Made by a program: the position numbers and the translations under genes. Positions 41,141 to 51,624 of a stretch of 64,000 bases of DNA are shown here, piece after piece. Each line of letters opens with the position of its first letter. Within the stretch, counting starts at the first letter, position 1. Source of the stretch: Phymatolithon calcareum (Eukaryota; Rhodophyta; Florideophyceae; Hapalidiales); contig OZ345356.1 in the NCBI GenBank assembly GCA_977006965.1, positions 1,054,001-1,118,000 on the forward strand, in the 5' to 3' direction. The notes under the pieces were generated by a model, which saw only the letters and a program-made list of their open reading frames with translations, was not told the origin of the DNA and searched no databases.

Positions 41141-41207
41141 TACATGTTATAAAGCACTCGCCTGTTTTTCGTCTTGATCATACGCTGTCTGTCTATTATC
41201 ATCGCGC

Positions 41208-42158
41208 TCACACAGGAAGCCACCGAGATTTTCGCTGTCGTCCTTTCTTCGACAGGCTCGGACTTTCGATCAACCGATACGTCCGCACTTCGTACTCGAC
41301 CCATTTCGCCAAATACTTCAAGGAGCGAATGGTTTGCAATTGAGCACGATGCCCAACGTCTCGTGCGACTTGCTCATTTCCTGACGCACAAATGGCATTC
41401 ACCATGACGCTCAACATGCATTCAAAGCCATTATTTCGGGCAAGAATACGCTCGCTCTGGCAGTAGTGCTTGTTCGCCGACCGCGACCTGGGCCTCCATC
41501 CTGGGCCCTCGATTACGAGCACTCTTCCCGGCCTTCCTGTACACCATTTATCGTACTTGTCAAGTCGCTGATGCAATGCTGTGTTTCGGGCGATTTCAAT
41601 TCGGTTTTCGCCCTTGCGCAATGGTGCCACCTCACCTTCTTTCACAATCTGGATTTGGGACGTGTAGTACAGGATGAGGAACCATTCATCCGATGTCCTG
41701 GTTGCACCGTAATAACACCCCGGTTCGAGGTCAGCGTATCGCAGGTTGTTTGGAAGAGAGAGTCCTCTACCACGTTCAAGAGGATTGTAGAATATTTTTC
41801 CGACCTCCACAATCTCACGCGAATCGCGTTCCGTGGTTCTGTTGAACTCGTCTTCGAACACAACCGCTTCGGTTAAGCCCCATCGATACGCAATCTCGCG
41901 GTTCAACTTCACTCCCGGCCGATCCTTGCACCATTTGTACACGGCGCGCCCGAAGCTTCTCTGAATGTCGGCGTCGGTCGCCGACATCTCTTGTGCATAC
42001 GGTTTCTCCGAGCCTCGGTGCAACCGTCGGACCCACCAACCTGGAGAGCGTGCAGAACGGTCGCGGAAAACAATATGAGCGAAATTCCGGCCTTCCGCCT
42101 TGTCCATGATGACCCACTCCTCCCCGCTCTTGTCCGCCGTACGACGGGCCGCTTTCAT
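41208..42158 (-). CDS. Antisense ORF inside the retrotransposon
   Basis: A long minus-strand frame between pol and the right LTR, convergent with pol with a 67-base gap. The frame is open from about 42290 but its first ATG is at 42156-42158 (MKAARRTADKSG; 316 residues). The composition is protein-like throughout: a basic N-terminus, EEWVIMDKAEGRNFAHIVF, WYxx-like beta segments (GCYYGATRTSDEWFLILYY) and a Cys-centred helix, NNGFECMLSVMVNAICASG. The last could resemble the nucleophile helix of a papain-fold peptidase (a later H and D/N are not identified), but this is speculation. The C-terminus is basic. Some plant Tat-lineage gypsy elements carry antisense ORFs, so there is precedent. Function unknown. 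Confidence 0.7.
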   Translation of the reverse strand: MKAARRTADKSGEEWVIMDKAEGRNFAHIVFRDRSARSPGWWVRRLHRGSEKPYAQEMSATDADIQRSFGRAVYKWCKDRPGVKLNREIAYRWGLTEAVVFEDEFNRTTERDSREIVEVGKIFYNPLERGRGLSLPNNLRYADLEPGCYYGATRTSDEWFLILYYTSQIQIVKEGEVAPLRKGENRIEIARNTALHQRLDKYDKWCTGRPGRVLVIEGPGWRPRSRSANKHYCQSERILARNNGFECMLSVMVNAICASGNEQVARDVGHRAQLQTIRSLKYLAKWVEYEVRTYRLIESPSLSKKGRQRKSRWLPV

Positions 42159-42764
42159 CGCGACGACCCGTCGCGGAAACGCGGGTCCGGCGCTCTTCTG
42201 TGCGGTTTGCTTTGTCTTGCTCCCCGTTGGCCGGCGCACATGCTTCACCAACACCGTTGTGGACTGTTCACAACCCGTGCTTGCGTTTCAGCTCTCGTCG
42301 GAAGCAATTAAGCAACTTATCGAGATTTGCCGAAACGCGCGCAACGGGTTTCCACTTAGCGGGCGCTGCACGGCGCGCAAGGGAGCAAGCGACGGACGCA
42401 CGGAACGCGGGTTGGGATGCTCAAGGTACCGGTGCTCGTTTGGGTGCGCTGCCTCCTGTTCGACCGCGAGATCACTTGGGGGCACTAGAAATATCCATTC
42501 TGAGTGATCTCCCGCGCATGCCACGTGTTTTTCCTGCCAGCGCTAAGTTTTCCAAATATTTTTTGGGCACTTTTGACACGTGGCAACAATTATCAGATTT
42601 TTGTCATACACAAATAATTTGACCCGACGGACACCTGTCCTAATCCATGTATCATACCGAATTCTGAACGCTCCACCTTGACCATCCCGCGTGCCGGTCT
42701 TCTTCGCGCGCGGACGCGCTGTTGGAAACGACAAACATCCTGTCGTTCCCTCAAGGCCGGGGGG

Positions 42765-43085
42765 TGTAATGCCTTTGAATGGGCATTATGATGCACACCT
42801 CAGAGAGATCTTTTCACTGCTCGTTAGCCAATCATCGTTGAGTACCTCCGGGAGATTTTAGTAGAAATAGCTCGCCAAGTTCACATAGCAGAGAGAGAGA
42901 AGGGGATAACGGGGAACACACACCCAACACTCCAACACACAACACAATAGTGGAGACACTCACTGTCTCCACGGGCACACGTTTTCGAATAAACGAACCC
43001 GCACAGACAACTTTACTGTGCGGGGTGCCCTCTAGTGTGCCTTCGTGCACGCACTTAACGACGCACAGCCAACGCGTACGTTACA
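42765..43085 (+). repeat. Right LTR
   Basis: 321 bp, identical to the left LTR except A at 42795 for G at 35249. Confidence 0.95.
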
Positions 43086-43432
43086 CTATCTGAGTTTTTC
43101 TCCAGCTTTCCGATGTCCTCCATAGTCTGCACGATCTTGTCTCCTGTGAGCTCATGAAAAAGAACTCGACACTATGGGCCAACTACTTAGACGAGATGAC
43201 CAAAGAACCGTCTCGAAATTGAGTTTCATCCCGTTTAGTCGATCAGCGATTCTCCCACAGAAGAGTAACCAGTCCTGTACACGGAATCTATGACCAGAGA
43301 AAGAGGGCGCTCCACTCTTTCCGATGCGGTCTTGACAGACTTGCTCTCATTCGCAGAGGACAGTCTCAATCACGGCGATTATAGACCATCCGAGATCAAG
43401 GAATTTTTCCAATTCTTACTCGAAAAGCGGAA

Positions 43433-43526
43433 GAGGTCAAATCCAGCCTAATCATTTCTTTCTTGCCGCAACTTCACCAATACGTTGCATTAAAATAGAC
43501 TCGAAGTGCAGTGTTGTTTGTGATGA
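43433..43526. repeat. Inverted repeat, left arm
   Basis: About 94 bases from gaggtcaaatccagc to gtttgtgatga. They are the reverse complement of 43680-43772 with a handful of differences. Weaker similarity extends each arm by about 15-20 bases outward. Confidence 0.85.
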
Positions 43527-43679
43527 TCTTAATTGTTTTCCCGGGTTTTGTCGTGAGAATGAGATGCACGGAGGTGGAGGCGATGGGAGCTTTACTGCGG
43601 TTCACGCAGTTCTACATGATATCGTGGATGAAGAATTCTGGAGTTTTTCTAACTGCAACACACGGGAAAACCGGTAAAG

Positions 43680-43772
43680 TCATCACAAACAACACTGCAC
43701 TTCGAGTCCATGTAATGCAACGTATTGGTAAAGTTGCGGCGAGAAAGAAATGATTAGGCTGGATTTGACCTC
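43680..43772. repeat. Inverted repeat, right arm
   Basis: Partner of 43433-43526. The 153-base segment between them contains the flipped middle of a small gene. Confidence 0.85.
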
Positions 43773-43873
43773 TCCCGCGTTTCAAGTTAAGGGCTTCCTC
43801 ACGTTCACAAACCTGAAGGAACAATTTTGTGAAATCAGTATGGTTGGGAGATTTGTAGTTACTTGCTTGAATT

Positions 43874-44109
43874 TTTTATTGCAATTTTTTTAAAGCCCCA
43901 CAGTCATACGAATATACGGGCAAGGCTTCCTCAGGTGCTACCCTCACTAGGGTGGCTCTACTCTTATGTCTGGTATTCTATCTGAGACCCTAGCGTGTAC
44001 TCGGTTCGGCTCCATGGATAGCCTCATTTGGGCCATAGCACCCCCCGGCTGGGTTTTCCCCTGAGCGGGAGGCTTCAGCGTCCGTTCCGAAAGAGAAACC
44101 AACAAAGAC
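43874..44109 (-). mobile_element. SINE-like insertion with family B tail
   Basis: A 236-base insertion flanked by a 17-base direct repeat (agttacttgcttgaatt at 43857-43873 and 44110-44126). Read on the minus strand it ends in gactgtggggctttaaaaaa and an A-rich tail, and its last 80 bases match the 3' end of the LINE fragment at 59637-59712. The 5' two thirds (with ccgctcaggggaaaaccc) are not found elsewhere in the window. I could not identify clear A and B boxes, so a tRNA origin is unproven. Confidence 0.7.
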
Positions 44110-44167
44110 AGTTACTTGCTTGAATTGCTTCACCGCGAAGTAGCTAGAGGGGCGCATCTGACTTATA

Positions 44168-45204
44168 GAGGCTAAGGAGCTCAATCAAAAATATTGCTAT
44201 TGAAACCTCAAGATACGAAGGTAGACCTATATTTGGGGAACATGCAATCCTATGTGTGCCAATCTGTGGAGATCGGATATTAGCGCTGCAGAAAATGGAA
44301 GAATTGCATGCTCGGTGCAAAACAACACATATCTAGAGTATCCGGGAATTGTATCCATGCTTCCATAATGGCAGCGTGGATGCAATTCCTCGATGATCAT
44401 TATGGCGATAAAAAGCGCAGCACAGGCTTCTTTGCACGCACTGGTTATTTCACCGCTTCCCATACTCCTGGCAAGAGCAAGCAAGAAACGAAGATTTCGA
44501 ACTAGATGAAGCTCTCAAGGATATTTCAAACTTATTGTCCAAACAACGACTGTCTAATACTCAAACAGAGATGTTGGAAATGGCAGCTGATACTGTCCAA
44601 AGAAAATGTCCTAAAACAACTACTTAAATGAGAACGTAAGCGAAGGATTGTAGCGCAACGAAAAGTCTCTCAGGTGCAATGATAATTGACAAAGGAAGCG
44701 TCAATTAAACAGAAATCCAATCCATTATGATGATAAATGCTGACATAATTTTAGTGCATGCACGAAACAAAGGTTGCGTTGTGCCCAATTGAGTGCCCGA
44801 AACGAGCATGCATTGTTGCCAGGTGCTCCGTTTTGGATCCTAGGACACTAAGACAAACATTTCCTTGTAACCGCGCCAGTGCTTTTAAAGTCTTTAGCAA
44901 CTAGCACATAAGGTGTTCATCATAGGTGACCCATGATGGGTCACCTATCTGTTTAAGGTGGCAAGAATCTAATAGTAGCCGGTATGGCCAAGTTTCATCC
45001 GCAGGGCAACATATTCTAATAATAGCTTATTTATTGTCTCCCGGGTCCAGCTAGTATCATTAGCAGAGAGCCGCAATAGAGTAAGAACGCTCCAATGCTA
45101 GGTTTCCTGAGTCAGAACTTTGTTGTCGCGAAACAGAATACCTAAATGTAAGATTTGGACTTTTTTTCGTTTCTTCCAAACTTTAGCACATATTTAGGAA
45201 TACT
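44168..45204. other. No gene recognised; one perfect palindrome
   Basis: No convincing frame. A 27-base palindrome (ataggtgacccat / atgggtcacctat around a central g) lies at 44922-44948. Confidence 0.5.
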
Positions 45205-45296
45205 TGTTTTTTCCTTTCAAGTTTATTAAAAAGCCCCACAGACTTCCGAAGATATGGGCAAGGCATCCTCAGTTGCTACCTACCTTTGTTTAGCTA
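45205..45296 (-). mobile_element. 5'-truncated retroposon end, family B
   Basis: A 92-base insertion between direct repeats atttaggaatact at 45192-45204 and 45297-45309. On the minus strand it reads ggtagcaactgaggatgcct, then gtctgtggggctttttaata and an A-rich tail. It is therefore only the 3' end of family B. Confidence 0.75.
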
Positions 45297-47997
45297 ATTT
45301 AGGAATACTGCTCGAAACGGACAATAATAATCATTAGAGATGATTGTTCCCAGTTAAATTGCCGTTCTCTGAAGAAGTTTAGTTTAGTCTACATCCGAAC
45401 CCATAGGTTCGGAAGTCAAAACTTTCACGGTAGTGCTGAGCTTAACCTCCAGAAGCGTACACCATCCGTAGCACCACCTTACTAGGATCGAGAACCATCC
45501 TCCCTCCCCTTAGGATCCCTCGGGTGCTCTCGACCCGAGGTCGTCATATCAGACCTCTTGGCAGTGCTCTGCACATCCCACGAGTTGAACTATCTGCGCT
45601 ACTCTAACGAAAATGAAGGGTGGGTAGGTGGAACAGAAAAATATCGGGATCACGTGCTCCTTTCGCGGCGCTGCGAAGATCGCAGTTTTGTCTTCGACAA
45701 CGAATGGGCTTCGGGTTCACCCGCCAGCCTTGAATTTGTTGATAGGAGTACGATTGAGAATACGTCTTCCTGTTTCTCCTTCGCTGATGCTCGCGGTGTC
45801 CAGCCTAAGTACTTTGGAGATGGAGACGCCGCCATTACGTCGGTAGCGAGTTTGCCGAGAACGGCGCCGCTAACCGCCACCACTTGTTTTGTCTGGTAGC
45901 GCGCTCCAGCCGGCATGTCTCCCAACGGAAGGTTGAAACGCGCGCCATTGTTTCGGAAGCGGAAACTATTGCGCGCAAGCCGAAGCGGTCCGGAGTAGGA
46001 TGAGAAGTGAGAGCGGTCCGGTGTAATGCCGTAGAGAAGCCACCGTCCAGCTGTCCATCCACTTCGATCGCAAAAGCTTCTTCTGTTCGAAAAAGGATAC
46101 TTAGTAGTATGGAACTCATTTGCATTTCCAATCGACCACTTTTAAAACGCAAAGGAGTCTTAATGGCTCTGTGTTGGAGCAATGTATTGTCTGGAATCTT
46201 TTAGAAAGTTCGCCATGAATTCTCATTTCAGCTTTTCGATAACGTTAGTGAAAGCCAATTGAAGATCATGAAGTTCATATTCTCTAATACTTGCTACGAA
46301 AATATCAGCAGACGTCTGAGAAACCGTGCTGCAGGACAAACAGGTTGGTGTGCCCAGTTGACATCTCGTGTTTGAGATCAGGTGTACCTTTCGCAGCGTG
46401 CCATTATTGTTAAACGCAGCGTTTGGATTCCGACAGTATAGAGTCTTCGTGGCTTGTGCGGGGGCGCTACAGTGCCCAAAGTGCCAAAAAGTGCTTTGGT
46501 AACAGCTTTTAAAAATATCTTGTGCCTTCCCAGTGTATTACTATACTCGTAATGAATTTTCGGATTGAGCACGCGGACAGCAGATAATTATCTACATAGA
46601 CGCGGACATAGTTCAATACAACAGCCTACCGGAGTCTTTTTGCCGGCGATGAACAACCCAAGAACTATCTTGCGTAGTTCAGCATTCGAATCCGCGCTAA
46701 TGAAGGCGGGTTTCCATAATTAAAGAGAACGCACTGTTCATCCGATTAATATATTATATGCGCGTGGGAACAATCGCGCCATATACGCCCCTCCTTTTTC
46801 GTTTTTGTGGCTTGGTAATGAAAGCTCAAGCGGTGCAAAAGAACTTATGCAGTCCAGGGGCGGATGTGGCAAGTGTCGCGGCCCAATTCTCGATATTTGT
46901 CGTTGCAAATTTGTGTTGCCCTACTTCGTCGACTGCGAAATATGTAGCTATGACAGCAAAACTAAATTGTCCGCACCTTACCCTCCTCCCTCATCACGGT
47001 AGTTTAAAAGAAAAACTAATCCAGTGGGATCGCACACAGTCAGGAAAAGACAAAACTGAGGATATTGCACGATTGCAGTTCACGGTTGGTGCCGGTACCA
47101 ACTCAGTCCAATTCGTAATGGGCGCCGCGAACTGGATTGATGGAAAAATATGGGCACCCCTACGAATTCGAGAATCGTTTTCTCATCTCTCTTCTCCGTA
47201 AGATAGTGCAGGAATAAGAAACCTTTCGAAAGAGAGCGTTGACAGAGCAAGACACAATTTTGCCATGTTGCACACGTACGCCCCATGTCATTTCGAAGGC
47301 CACAGTTGTGGACTTCGAATTTACTTGGGCGTGCTTGTACGTTGGAGCAATACCAAGTGGCAAATGCTGTTAATTTAGTGCTGCGAATCCTGACGTCAAT
47401 CCTAGGCGCAAGTAGATTAACATTGGCAGCGAGGGCAATGGTGCAACAATTTCCCGAGCGATTGAGCGGGAAGCGGGAGAGAGCGCCGAAAAAGGGAGAT
47501 GACGGAGCATAAACTTTGGGTAAAGAGAGCTTCTGTTGACATGGATGAGCACGCCACAACTGCGCAATCGCTGTGCGTCAAACGACGGAACCGGTGTGTC
47601 GCGCACATTTTACGGAACGCAGCAATATCAAAGGCGTGTATCACACCACATGCGCCCTGAAGGCGCAAACAAAACGACAAAAAGGTAGACCCGATTCGTC
47701 TCGGCAAGATACAACACTACATTGACGCACGCGTTTAGTGAACTGTGCAAACATGGGCAAAAGATGAGACCAGGAACCGGGTGCTCACCCTAAATTAAAT
47801 ACTCCAACGAAATTTTTGCGTCGCTTCTAAGGTGGCGTCTAGGTATTGGAGCGAGATGCGCCTTCAGTTCCGGGTCCTCTGGCTGCGGTTGTGGCGGTAA
47901 CCAGGGGTAAATGAGAGATTTCCCCTGAGCCAGCGTTTCGTCGAACACAGTAACGGCCCCCGTCACTGTCATTTCCTCCGTACTGTCCTTCACGACT
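45297..47997. other. No firm gene; scattered coding-like pieces
   Basis: A hairpin with 8-bp arms (cctcgggt/acccgagg) lies at 45518-45540. A family A-like 3' end (ttggtaacagcttttaaaaa) is near 46495. Plus-strand frames at 46758-47201 and 47285-47512 look partly coding; the latter has VANAVNLVLRILTSILG and a basic tail. They could be exons of one gene, but there is no recognised domain. Confidence 0.3.
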
Positions 47998-49340
47998 CTA
48001 TTGCGTTGTACATTTACGAGCCCTCGTCATCCAAGTTTGCGGCAAACAAAACCAGTGCGCCGGAATACGTGCCACAAAAAAGACGAAGAGAACTAGGGAT
48101 ACGGTGAGAAAGGCCATAGTTTTCCATGACGCGTATTCGGGATGACGAACAAGCCAATTTTGGCTAACAAATGCCAAAATAGAAGAACCGACCGAGCCGA
48201 CATTGCCGACCTTCCAGCATTCTTGCTTCACATCCCATCTGGAGAACATGTAGCACGGCAATGACGACCGTGCACAAAATTGACACTGCACTCCCTGAGA
48301 ATACAATGGCTCGGCACTAATGATTCAAAACCAGCACGAACATGGAGAAGCAATCGAACACTGCAAGTATGCACACAAATAAGAGACCATAATCACAAGC
48401 GAGAACAGCCCATTCCACGTTAAGTTCCGAGAAGCAGAAGGTCGCAGAACGCCACCTAATACGGCGAGAAGCACAGTCAAAGATCGGACAACTGCAACGC
48501 CCTCTCACATGCCCTGCAATTGCGCGCGATGCTGCACTACAGCAATCGCCAAAACAACAGCTCAATACGTGATAAATTTGATAAACGACAGTGAGGCATC
48601 ATATCCAAAGAGCGACTGCAACACGGAGAAAACGCAATTGCTCGTGGCACCGCAGCACGACGATGAGTCCCACAACCCTCGATTCCACCACCTTCTTCTC
48701 ACGACAAACAATTCCGCCGTCTGAAAAACATGGAAAGCATGCGACAGCAACCCTGCAGAAACGCACAGAAGCACCGCACGAGTGCCCGACAGAAACCGCC
48801 CAAGCTTGACTGACCAACGCTTTGAACAGCACCAACCGATAACCATTGCAATCAGCACCGCCAGCACACCCGGCACAATAACGCCTCACCACTGATCTGC
48901 CCATGAGATTCCGCGGCACCGCTGAGAAAAACAATCATTTCGAATCCCTCTCGACACGCAGTGGAGAAACACGAGTTTGAAAAGTGCCACCTTTGCCGCG
49001 CCACAGTCCTCCCTTTCGCGCCGCCGTTCGAGAAAGTGTTCATTCCTTTCACTGGCACGCGACTAGTTTCAATCTACACGATGAGCCATGTGAGAAGCGC
49101 TGCAGCGACGAGATAATGCACGCCCTCGAACATGCGACTAGAGTGCCCCTCAAAAGGTCTTCGTCGTGAATCAAGAACACAAGCCCGAGACTCGCAGCGA
49201 ACAGCTCGGTGACCAAGAGTCCGGTGAACAGACCAAACCAGACGTACAGAAGAAACTGTGGCACCTGAGCGACGGAGGAAGGTGAGAACTACTCCGCAAA
49301 TCAACGTGGCCTCCCGAACCTTGCGCAGCAGGAAGAAGAC
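47998..49340 (-). CDS. Probable multi-exon, multi-pass membrane protein
   Basis: Minus-strand frames in succession each encode strongly hydrophobic segments that do not share one frame. From upstream to downstream they are FLLYVWFGLFTGLLVTEL and LGLVFLI (about 49180-49260), EGVHYLVAAALLTWLIV (about 49075-49125), VLAVLIAMVIGW (about 48830), AVLLCVSAGLLSHAF (about 48760), YGLLFVCILAVFDCF (about 48370) and MAFLTVSLVLFVFFVARIP (about 48090). Likely acceptors such as gtttttctcag (near 48927 on this strand) and cgctcag (near 49267) precede the next hydrophobic block. Together this suggests about six or seven spans in several exons with short introns. Exon borders are not resolved, so coordinates are the outer envelope. 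Family unknown. Confidence 0.4.
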
Positions 49341-51624
49341 GACAGACACTGAAGAGATCGGTCAATGCGCGAAGACATCAACGTTGCGACGGAGGAGGCG
49401 GAGGCGAGACGCAGGGTACGTGGAAATGGTGGAAGGGTATAATACGTCGCGTGCTCATCCTGTGTGCCACATTTCTTGCCTGGCGCAGGCTGGCCTGAGG
49501 TGGGCGAAAGAATGAATGTCCGGCGAAGAATGAAGCTCACGCGGCGCGGCGGGGATATGACGCTCCGGGCATTTCTTCCTCGTCTGGTATCAACACGAAT
49601 GGGAAATGGGAGAGGGACGGAGGTCGTTGGCGAGGGGATTTGAGTTCTGTGGACTTCAGGTCATTGCGACAATATCGCTCATGCTGTCTGGGGATTCTTC
49701 ATGCGGAGCTTTCCGCACTCGTACTGTAGGCATGGAGAGAAAAGTCAGCTGTCATTGGTGGCTTGGGAAACGTGTAATTGGAAACGCAGTTCGAGACCGT
49801 GCATGCCCAATCAGGCCATGATTTTGTGAGTATTTCTAGGTGGTTATTGCCTCAGCATGGATGATGGACTTGCCATAAATTACGGTATATTTGGTCATCG
49901 TCGCAAATGTCTTCTGCGTCTCGTTCTCTTCTACGTCTTGGTCGTACACTTACAGTTCTTCATCCAAACTCTGTCCCATAACTTTCTTCGCAGGTGATGG
50001 GAAGTGAATGTTTGTCGTCTGGTGGCCAGCGTGGGCGGCGTGGCAAGCTATTTGAGACGGCGGAGAAAGTTAGGCATAAACGAAGGGGAAGCAGCAGAGT
50101 AAGAACGGTTTCGAAATAGGATCAGCGTTACGCGGTCCAAGTCAATAACGTTAGCAAAGTCTCTGCTCCTCCTCTCAACACTCAAGACACTCTCTCAAAT
50201 TTAACTCTTCAGCGAATGGACTCTACAGGCAGTACGCCATATGGCAGGGCACGAGGAGATAACGCACGTGATATACCACGATACAAAGTTACAACGCAGT
50301 TAAGAGTACTTCGCCACCTGGAAGACAATATTAATCCAGAGAGTACAAACCCTGAGTGTCCCATTCCGAATACCGAATCCGGTACACCAAGGAGGGAGTG
50401 AGGGAAACAATCCAACGATGAGGACGACAATTAGGGGCGACAATCCAACAACCAAAGAAGCAGGACATAAACCATTCCAATTGTTCAGACGACATCCAGA
50501 AGAAGACACGACCACGACTGCTTTTTCTTTTCTACAGTAATGCACGAAGTGAGTATAACGCGTCACAAAAGAGTAATGTACCGGTACTCGGGTCTCAATA
50601 CAGGAAAGTAAAGTGCACTCCACCATAGCCCTCGGAATAGTCCGGTGTATTCCGCGCCGCCGATACGACTATACGTCATTACCATTTCAATAACGGTGAA
50701 TAGAATTGGAGGCAGTTAACCCCTGCCCCCCTGATGTAACTTTGCGCACACTTCAACCGCAGAGTCAGAGACAGTCCAGCAATTCAGCGTCAACTCCCTA
50801 GTCTTCGCTATATTCACATGGCGCCGGCACAAGTAATACATCCGTTTAGTTTTATTTCTGTTGCCGCAGGCTCTTTGTCATTGACGCCAGTCTATAGCAG
50901 ACACGGTCGTGAATTGTGCATTACTACCTAGAGCCGTTCGCAGCTGTCAGTGGCAATCTGGATGTATTCCACATTGAGGGACCTTCTGAGGAATGAAAAC
51001 ATCGCAGCATTTCGCAGCTTCAACTCAAAATTGAGGAACCACGCCTGGTCATTCGCAGCGGGTGGCGTATTGCAACAATAGTTGCAAAAACGGAAAGCAG
51101 CAATGTAAAAAACAATTGGAATCTATTTCGTCCCGCACGCTTAGCGTTATAGACTCCGAGGCAGTTCTTTATTGCTCAAGAATATCCCCCCCGTCACGAA
51201 CTAAAAGTGTATATCAGCAGGAACCTCTGGTTTTTCAAAGGTTGGAGAAGACATGGCGAGTAAGATTAGGGCCTAATCCTCACGCGCCATGCTTGCGCTG
51301 TTACCTTTTCCGCGCTTCGTATCGAGTTCTTTTCCTCATTGATCAGTATGTCTTGTCGCTTCTCGGTCTTCTGCTAAAAGAAAGAAAATGAGTTGAACAA
51401 GCTGCCTCCTGCCCGGTAAAGATCACGAAAAAAGATGAGGCAGGGCATTGGGGACCAGAGATCAACTTCAAAAAAATATTCTAACCTGCGGAAAATCGGA
51501 ATCTTAATCTAGTCAGTACATTTATACTAAAATATTTCTGGTCGAAAATTTGAGTTAGGAATCTAGTTATATTCAAGCTGTCATAGACACAAGGTATTGA
51601 AGGATGTAAATAGGAGACAACGGA
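49341..51624. other. No gene recognised
   Basis: Short plus-strand frames at 49606-49821, 50216-50401 and 51062-51391 have no recognisable domain. The stretch next to 49540 may hold the promoter and first exon of the membrane-protein gene. Confidence 0.4.

Larger units (their letters stand above)
35219..43085 (+). mobile_element. Complete Ty3/gypsy LTR retrotransposon (7867 bp)
   Basis: Two 321-bp LTRs (35219-35539 and 42765-43085), both starting TGTAATGCC and ending GTTACA, differ at one position only (G at 35249, A at 42795). A 4-bp target duplication CTAT flanks the element. Inside are gag, a -1 frameshift signal, pol in the order protease, reverse transcriptase, RNase H, integrase (Ty3/gypsy order), and an antisense ORF. 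A polypurine-like tract (aaggccgggggg) lies directly before the right LTR. All frames are intact, so the insertion is very recent and could be active. Confidence 0.95.
43086..44167 (-). pseudogene. Rearranged copy of the DIVDE small-gene family
   Basis: This is a third, broken copy of the family also seen at 60869-61231 and 62171-62586. On the minus strand it starts with the conserved promoter word tataagtca (44159-44167). A SINE-like insertion interrupts the leader (43874-44109). A start region follows near 43712, and then DLGWSIIAVIE at about 43380-43415. The middle of the gene (HAVLHDIVDEEFWSFS, about 43590-43650) reads on the plus strand because the segment between two inverted repeats (43433-43526 and 43680-43772) is flipped. 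The retrotransposon inserted at its downstream end. Confidence 0.6.

Noticed and set aside
45370-45560. Cluster of short hairpins considered as a structured RNA gene (5S or snRNA)
   Set aside because: Does not match conserved 5S or spliceosomal RNA words; only the 8-bp hairpin at 45518-45540 is certain.
46650-46720. T-arm-like word gcattcgaatccgcgc suggesting a tRNA
   Set aside because: No matching acceptor stem or D-arm could be placed around it.
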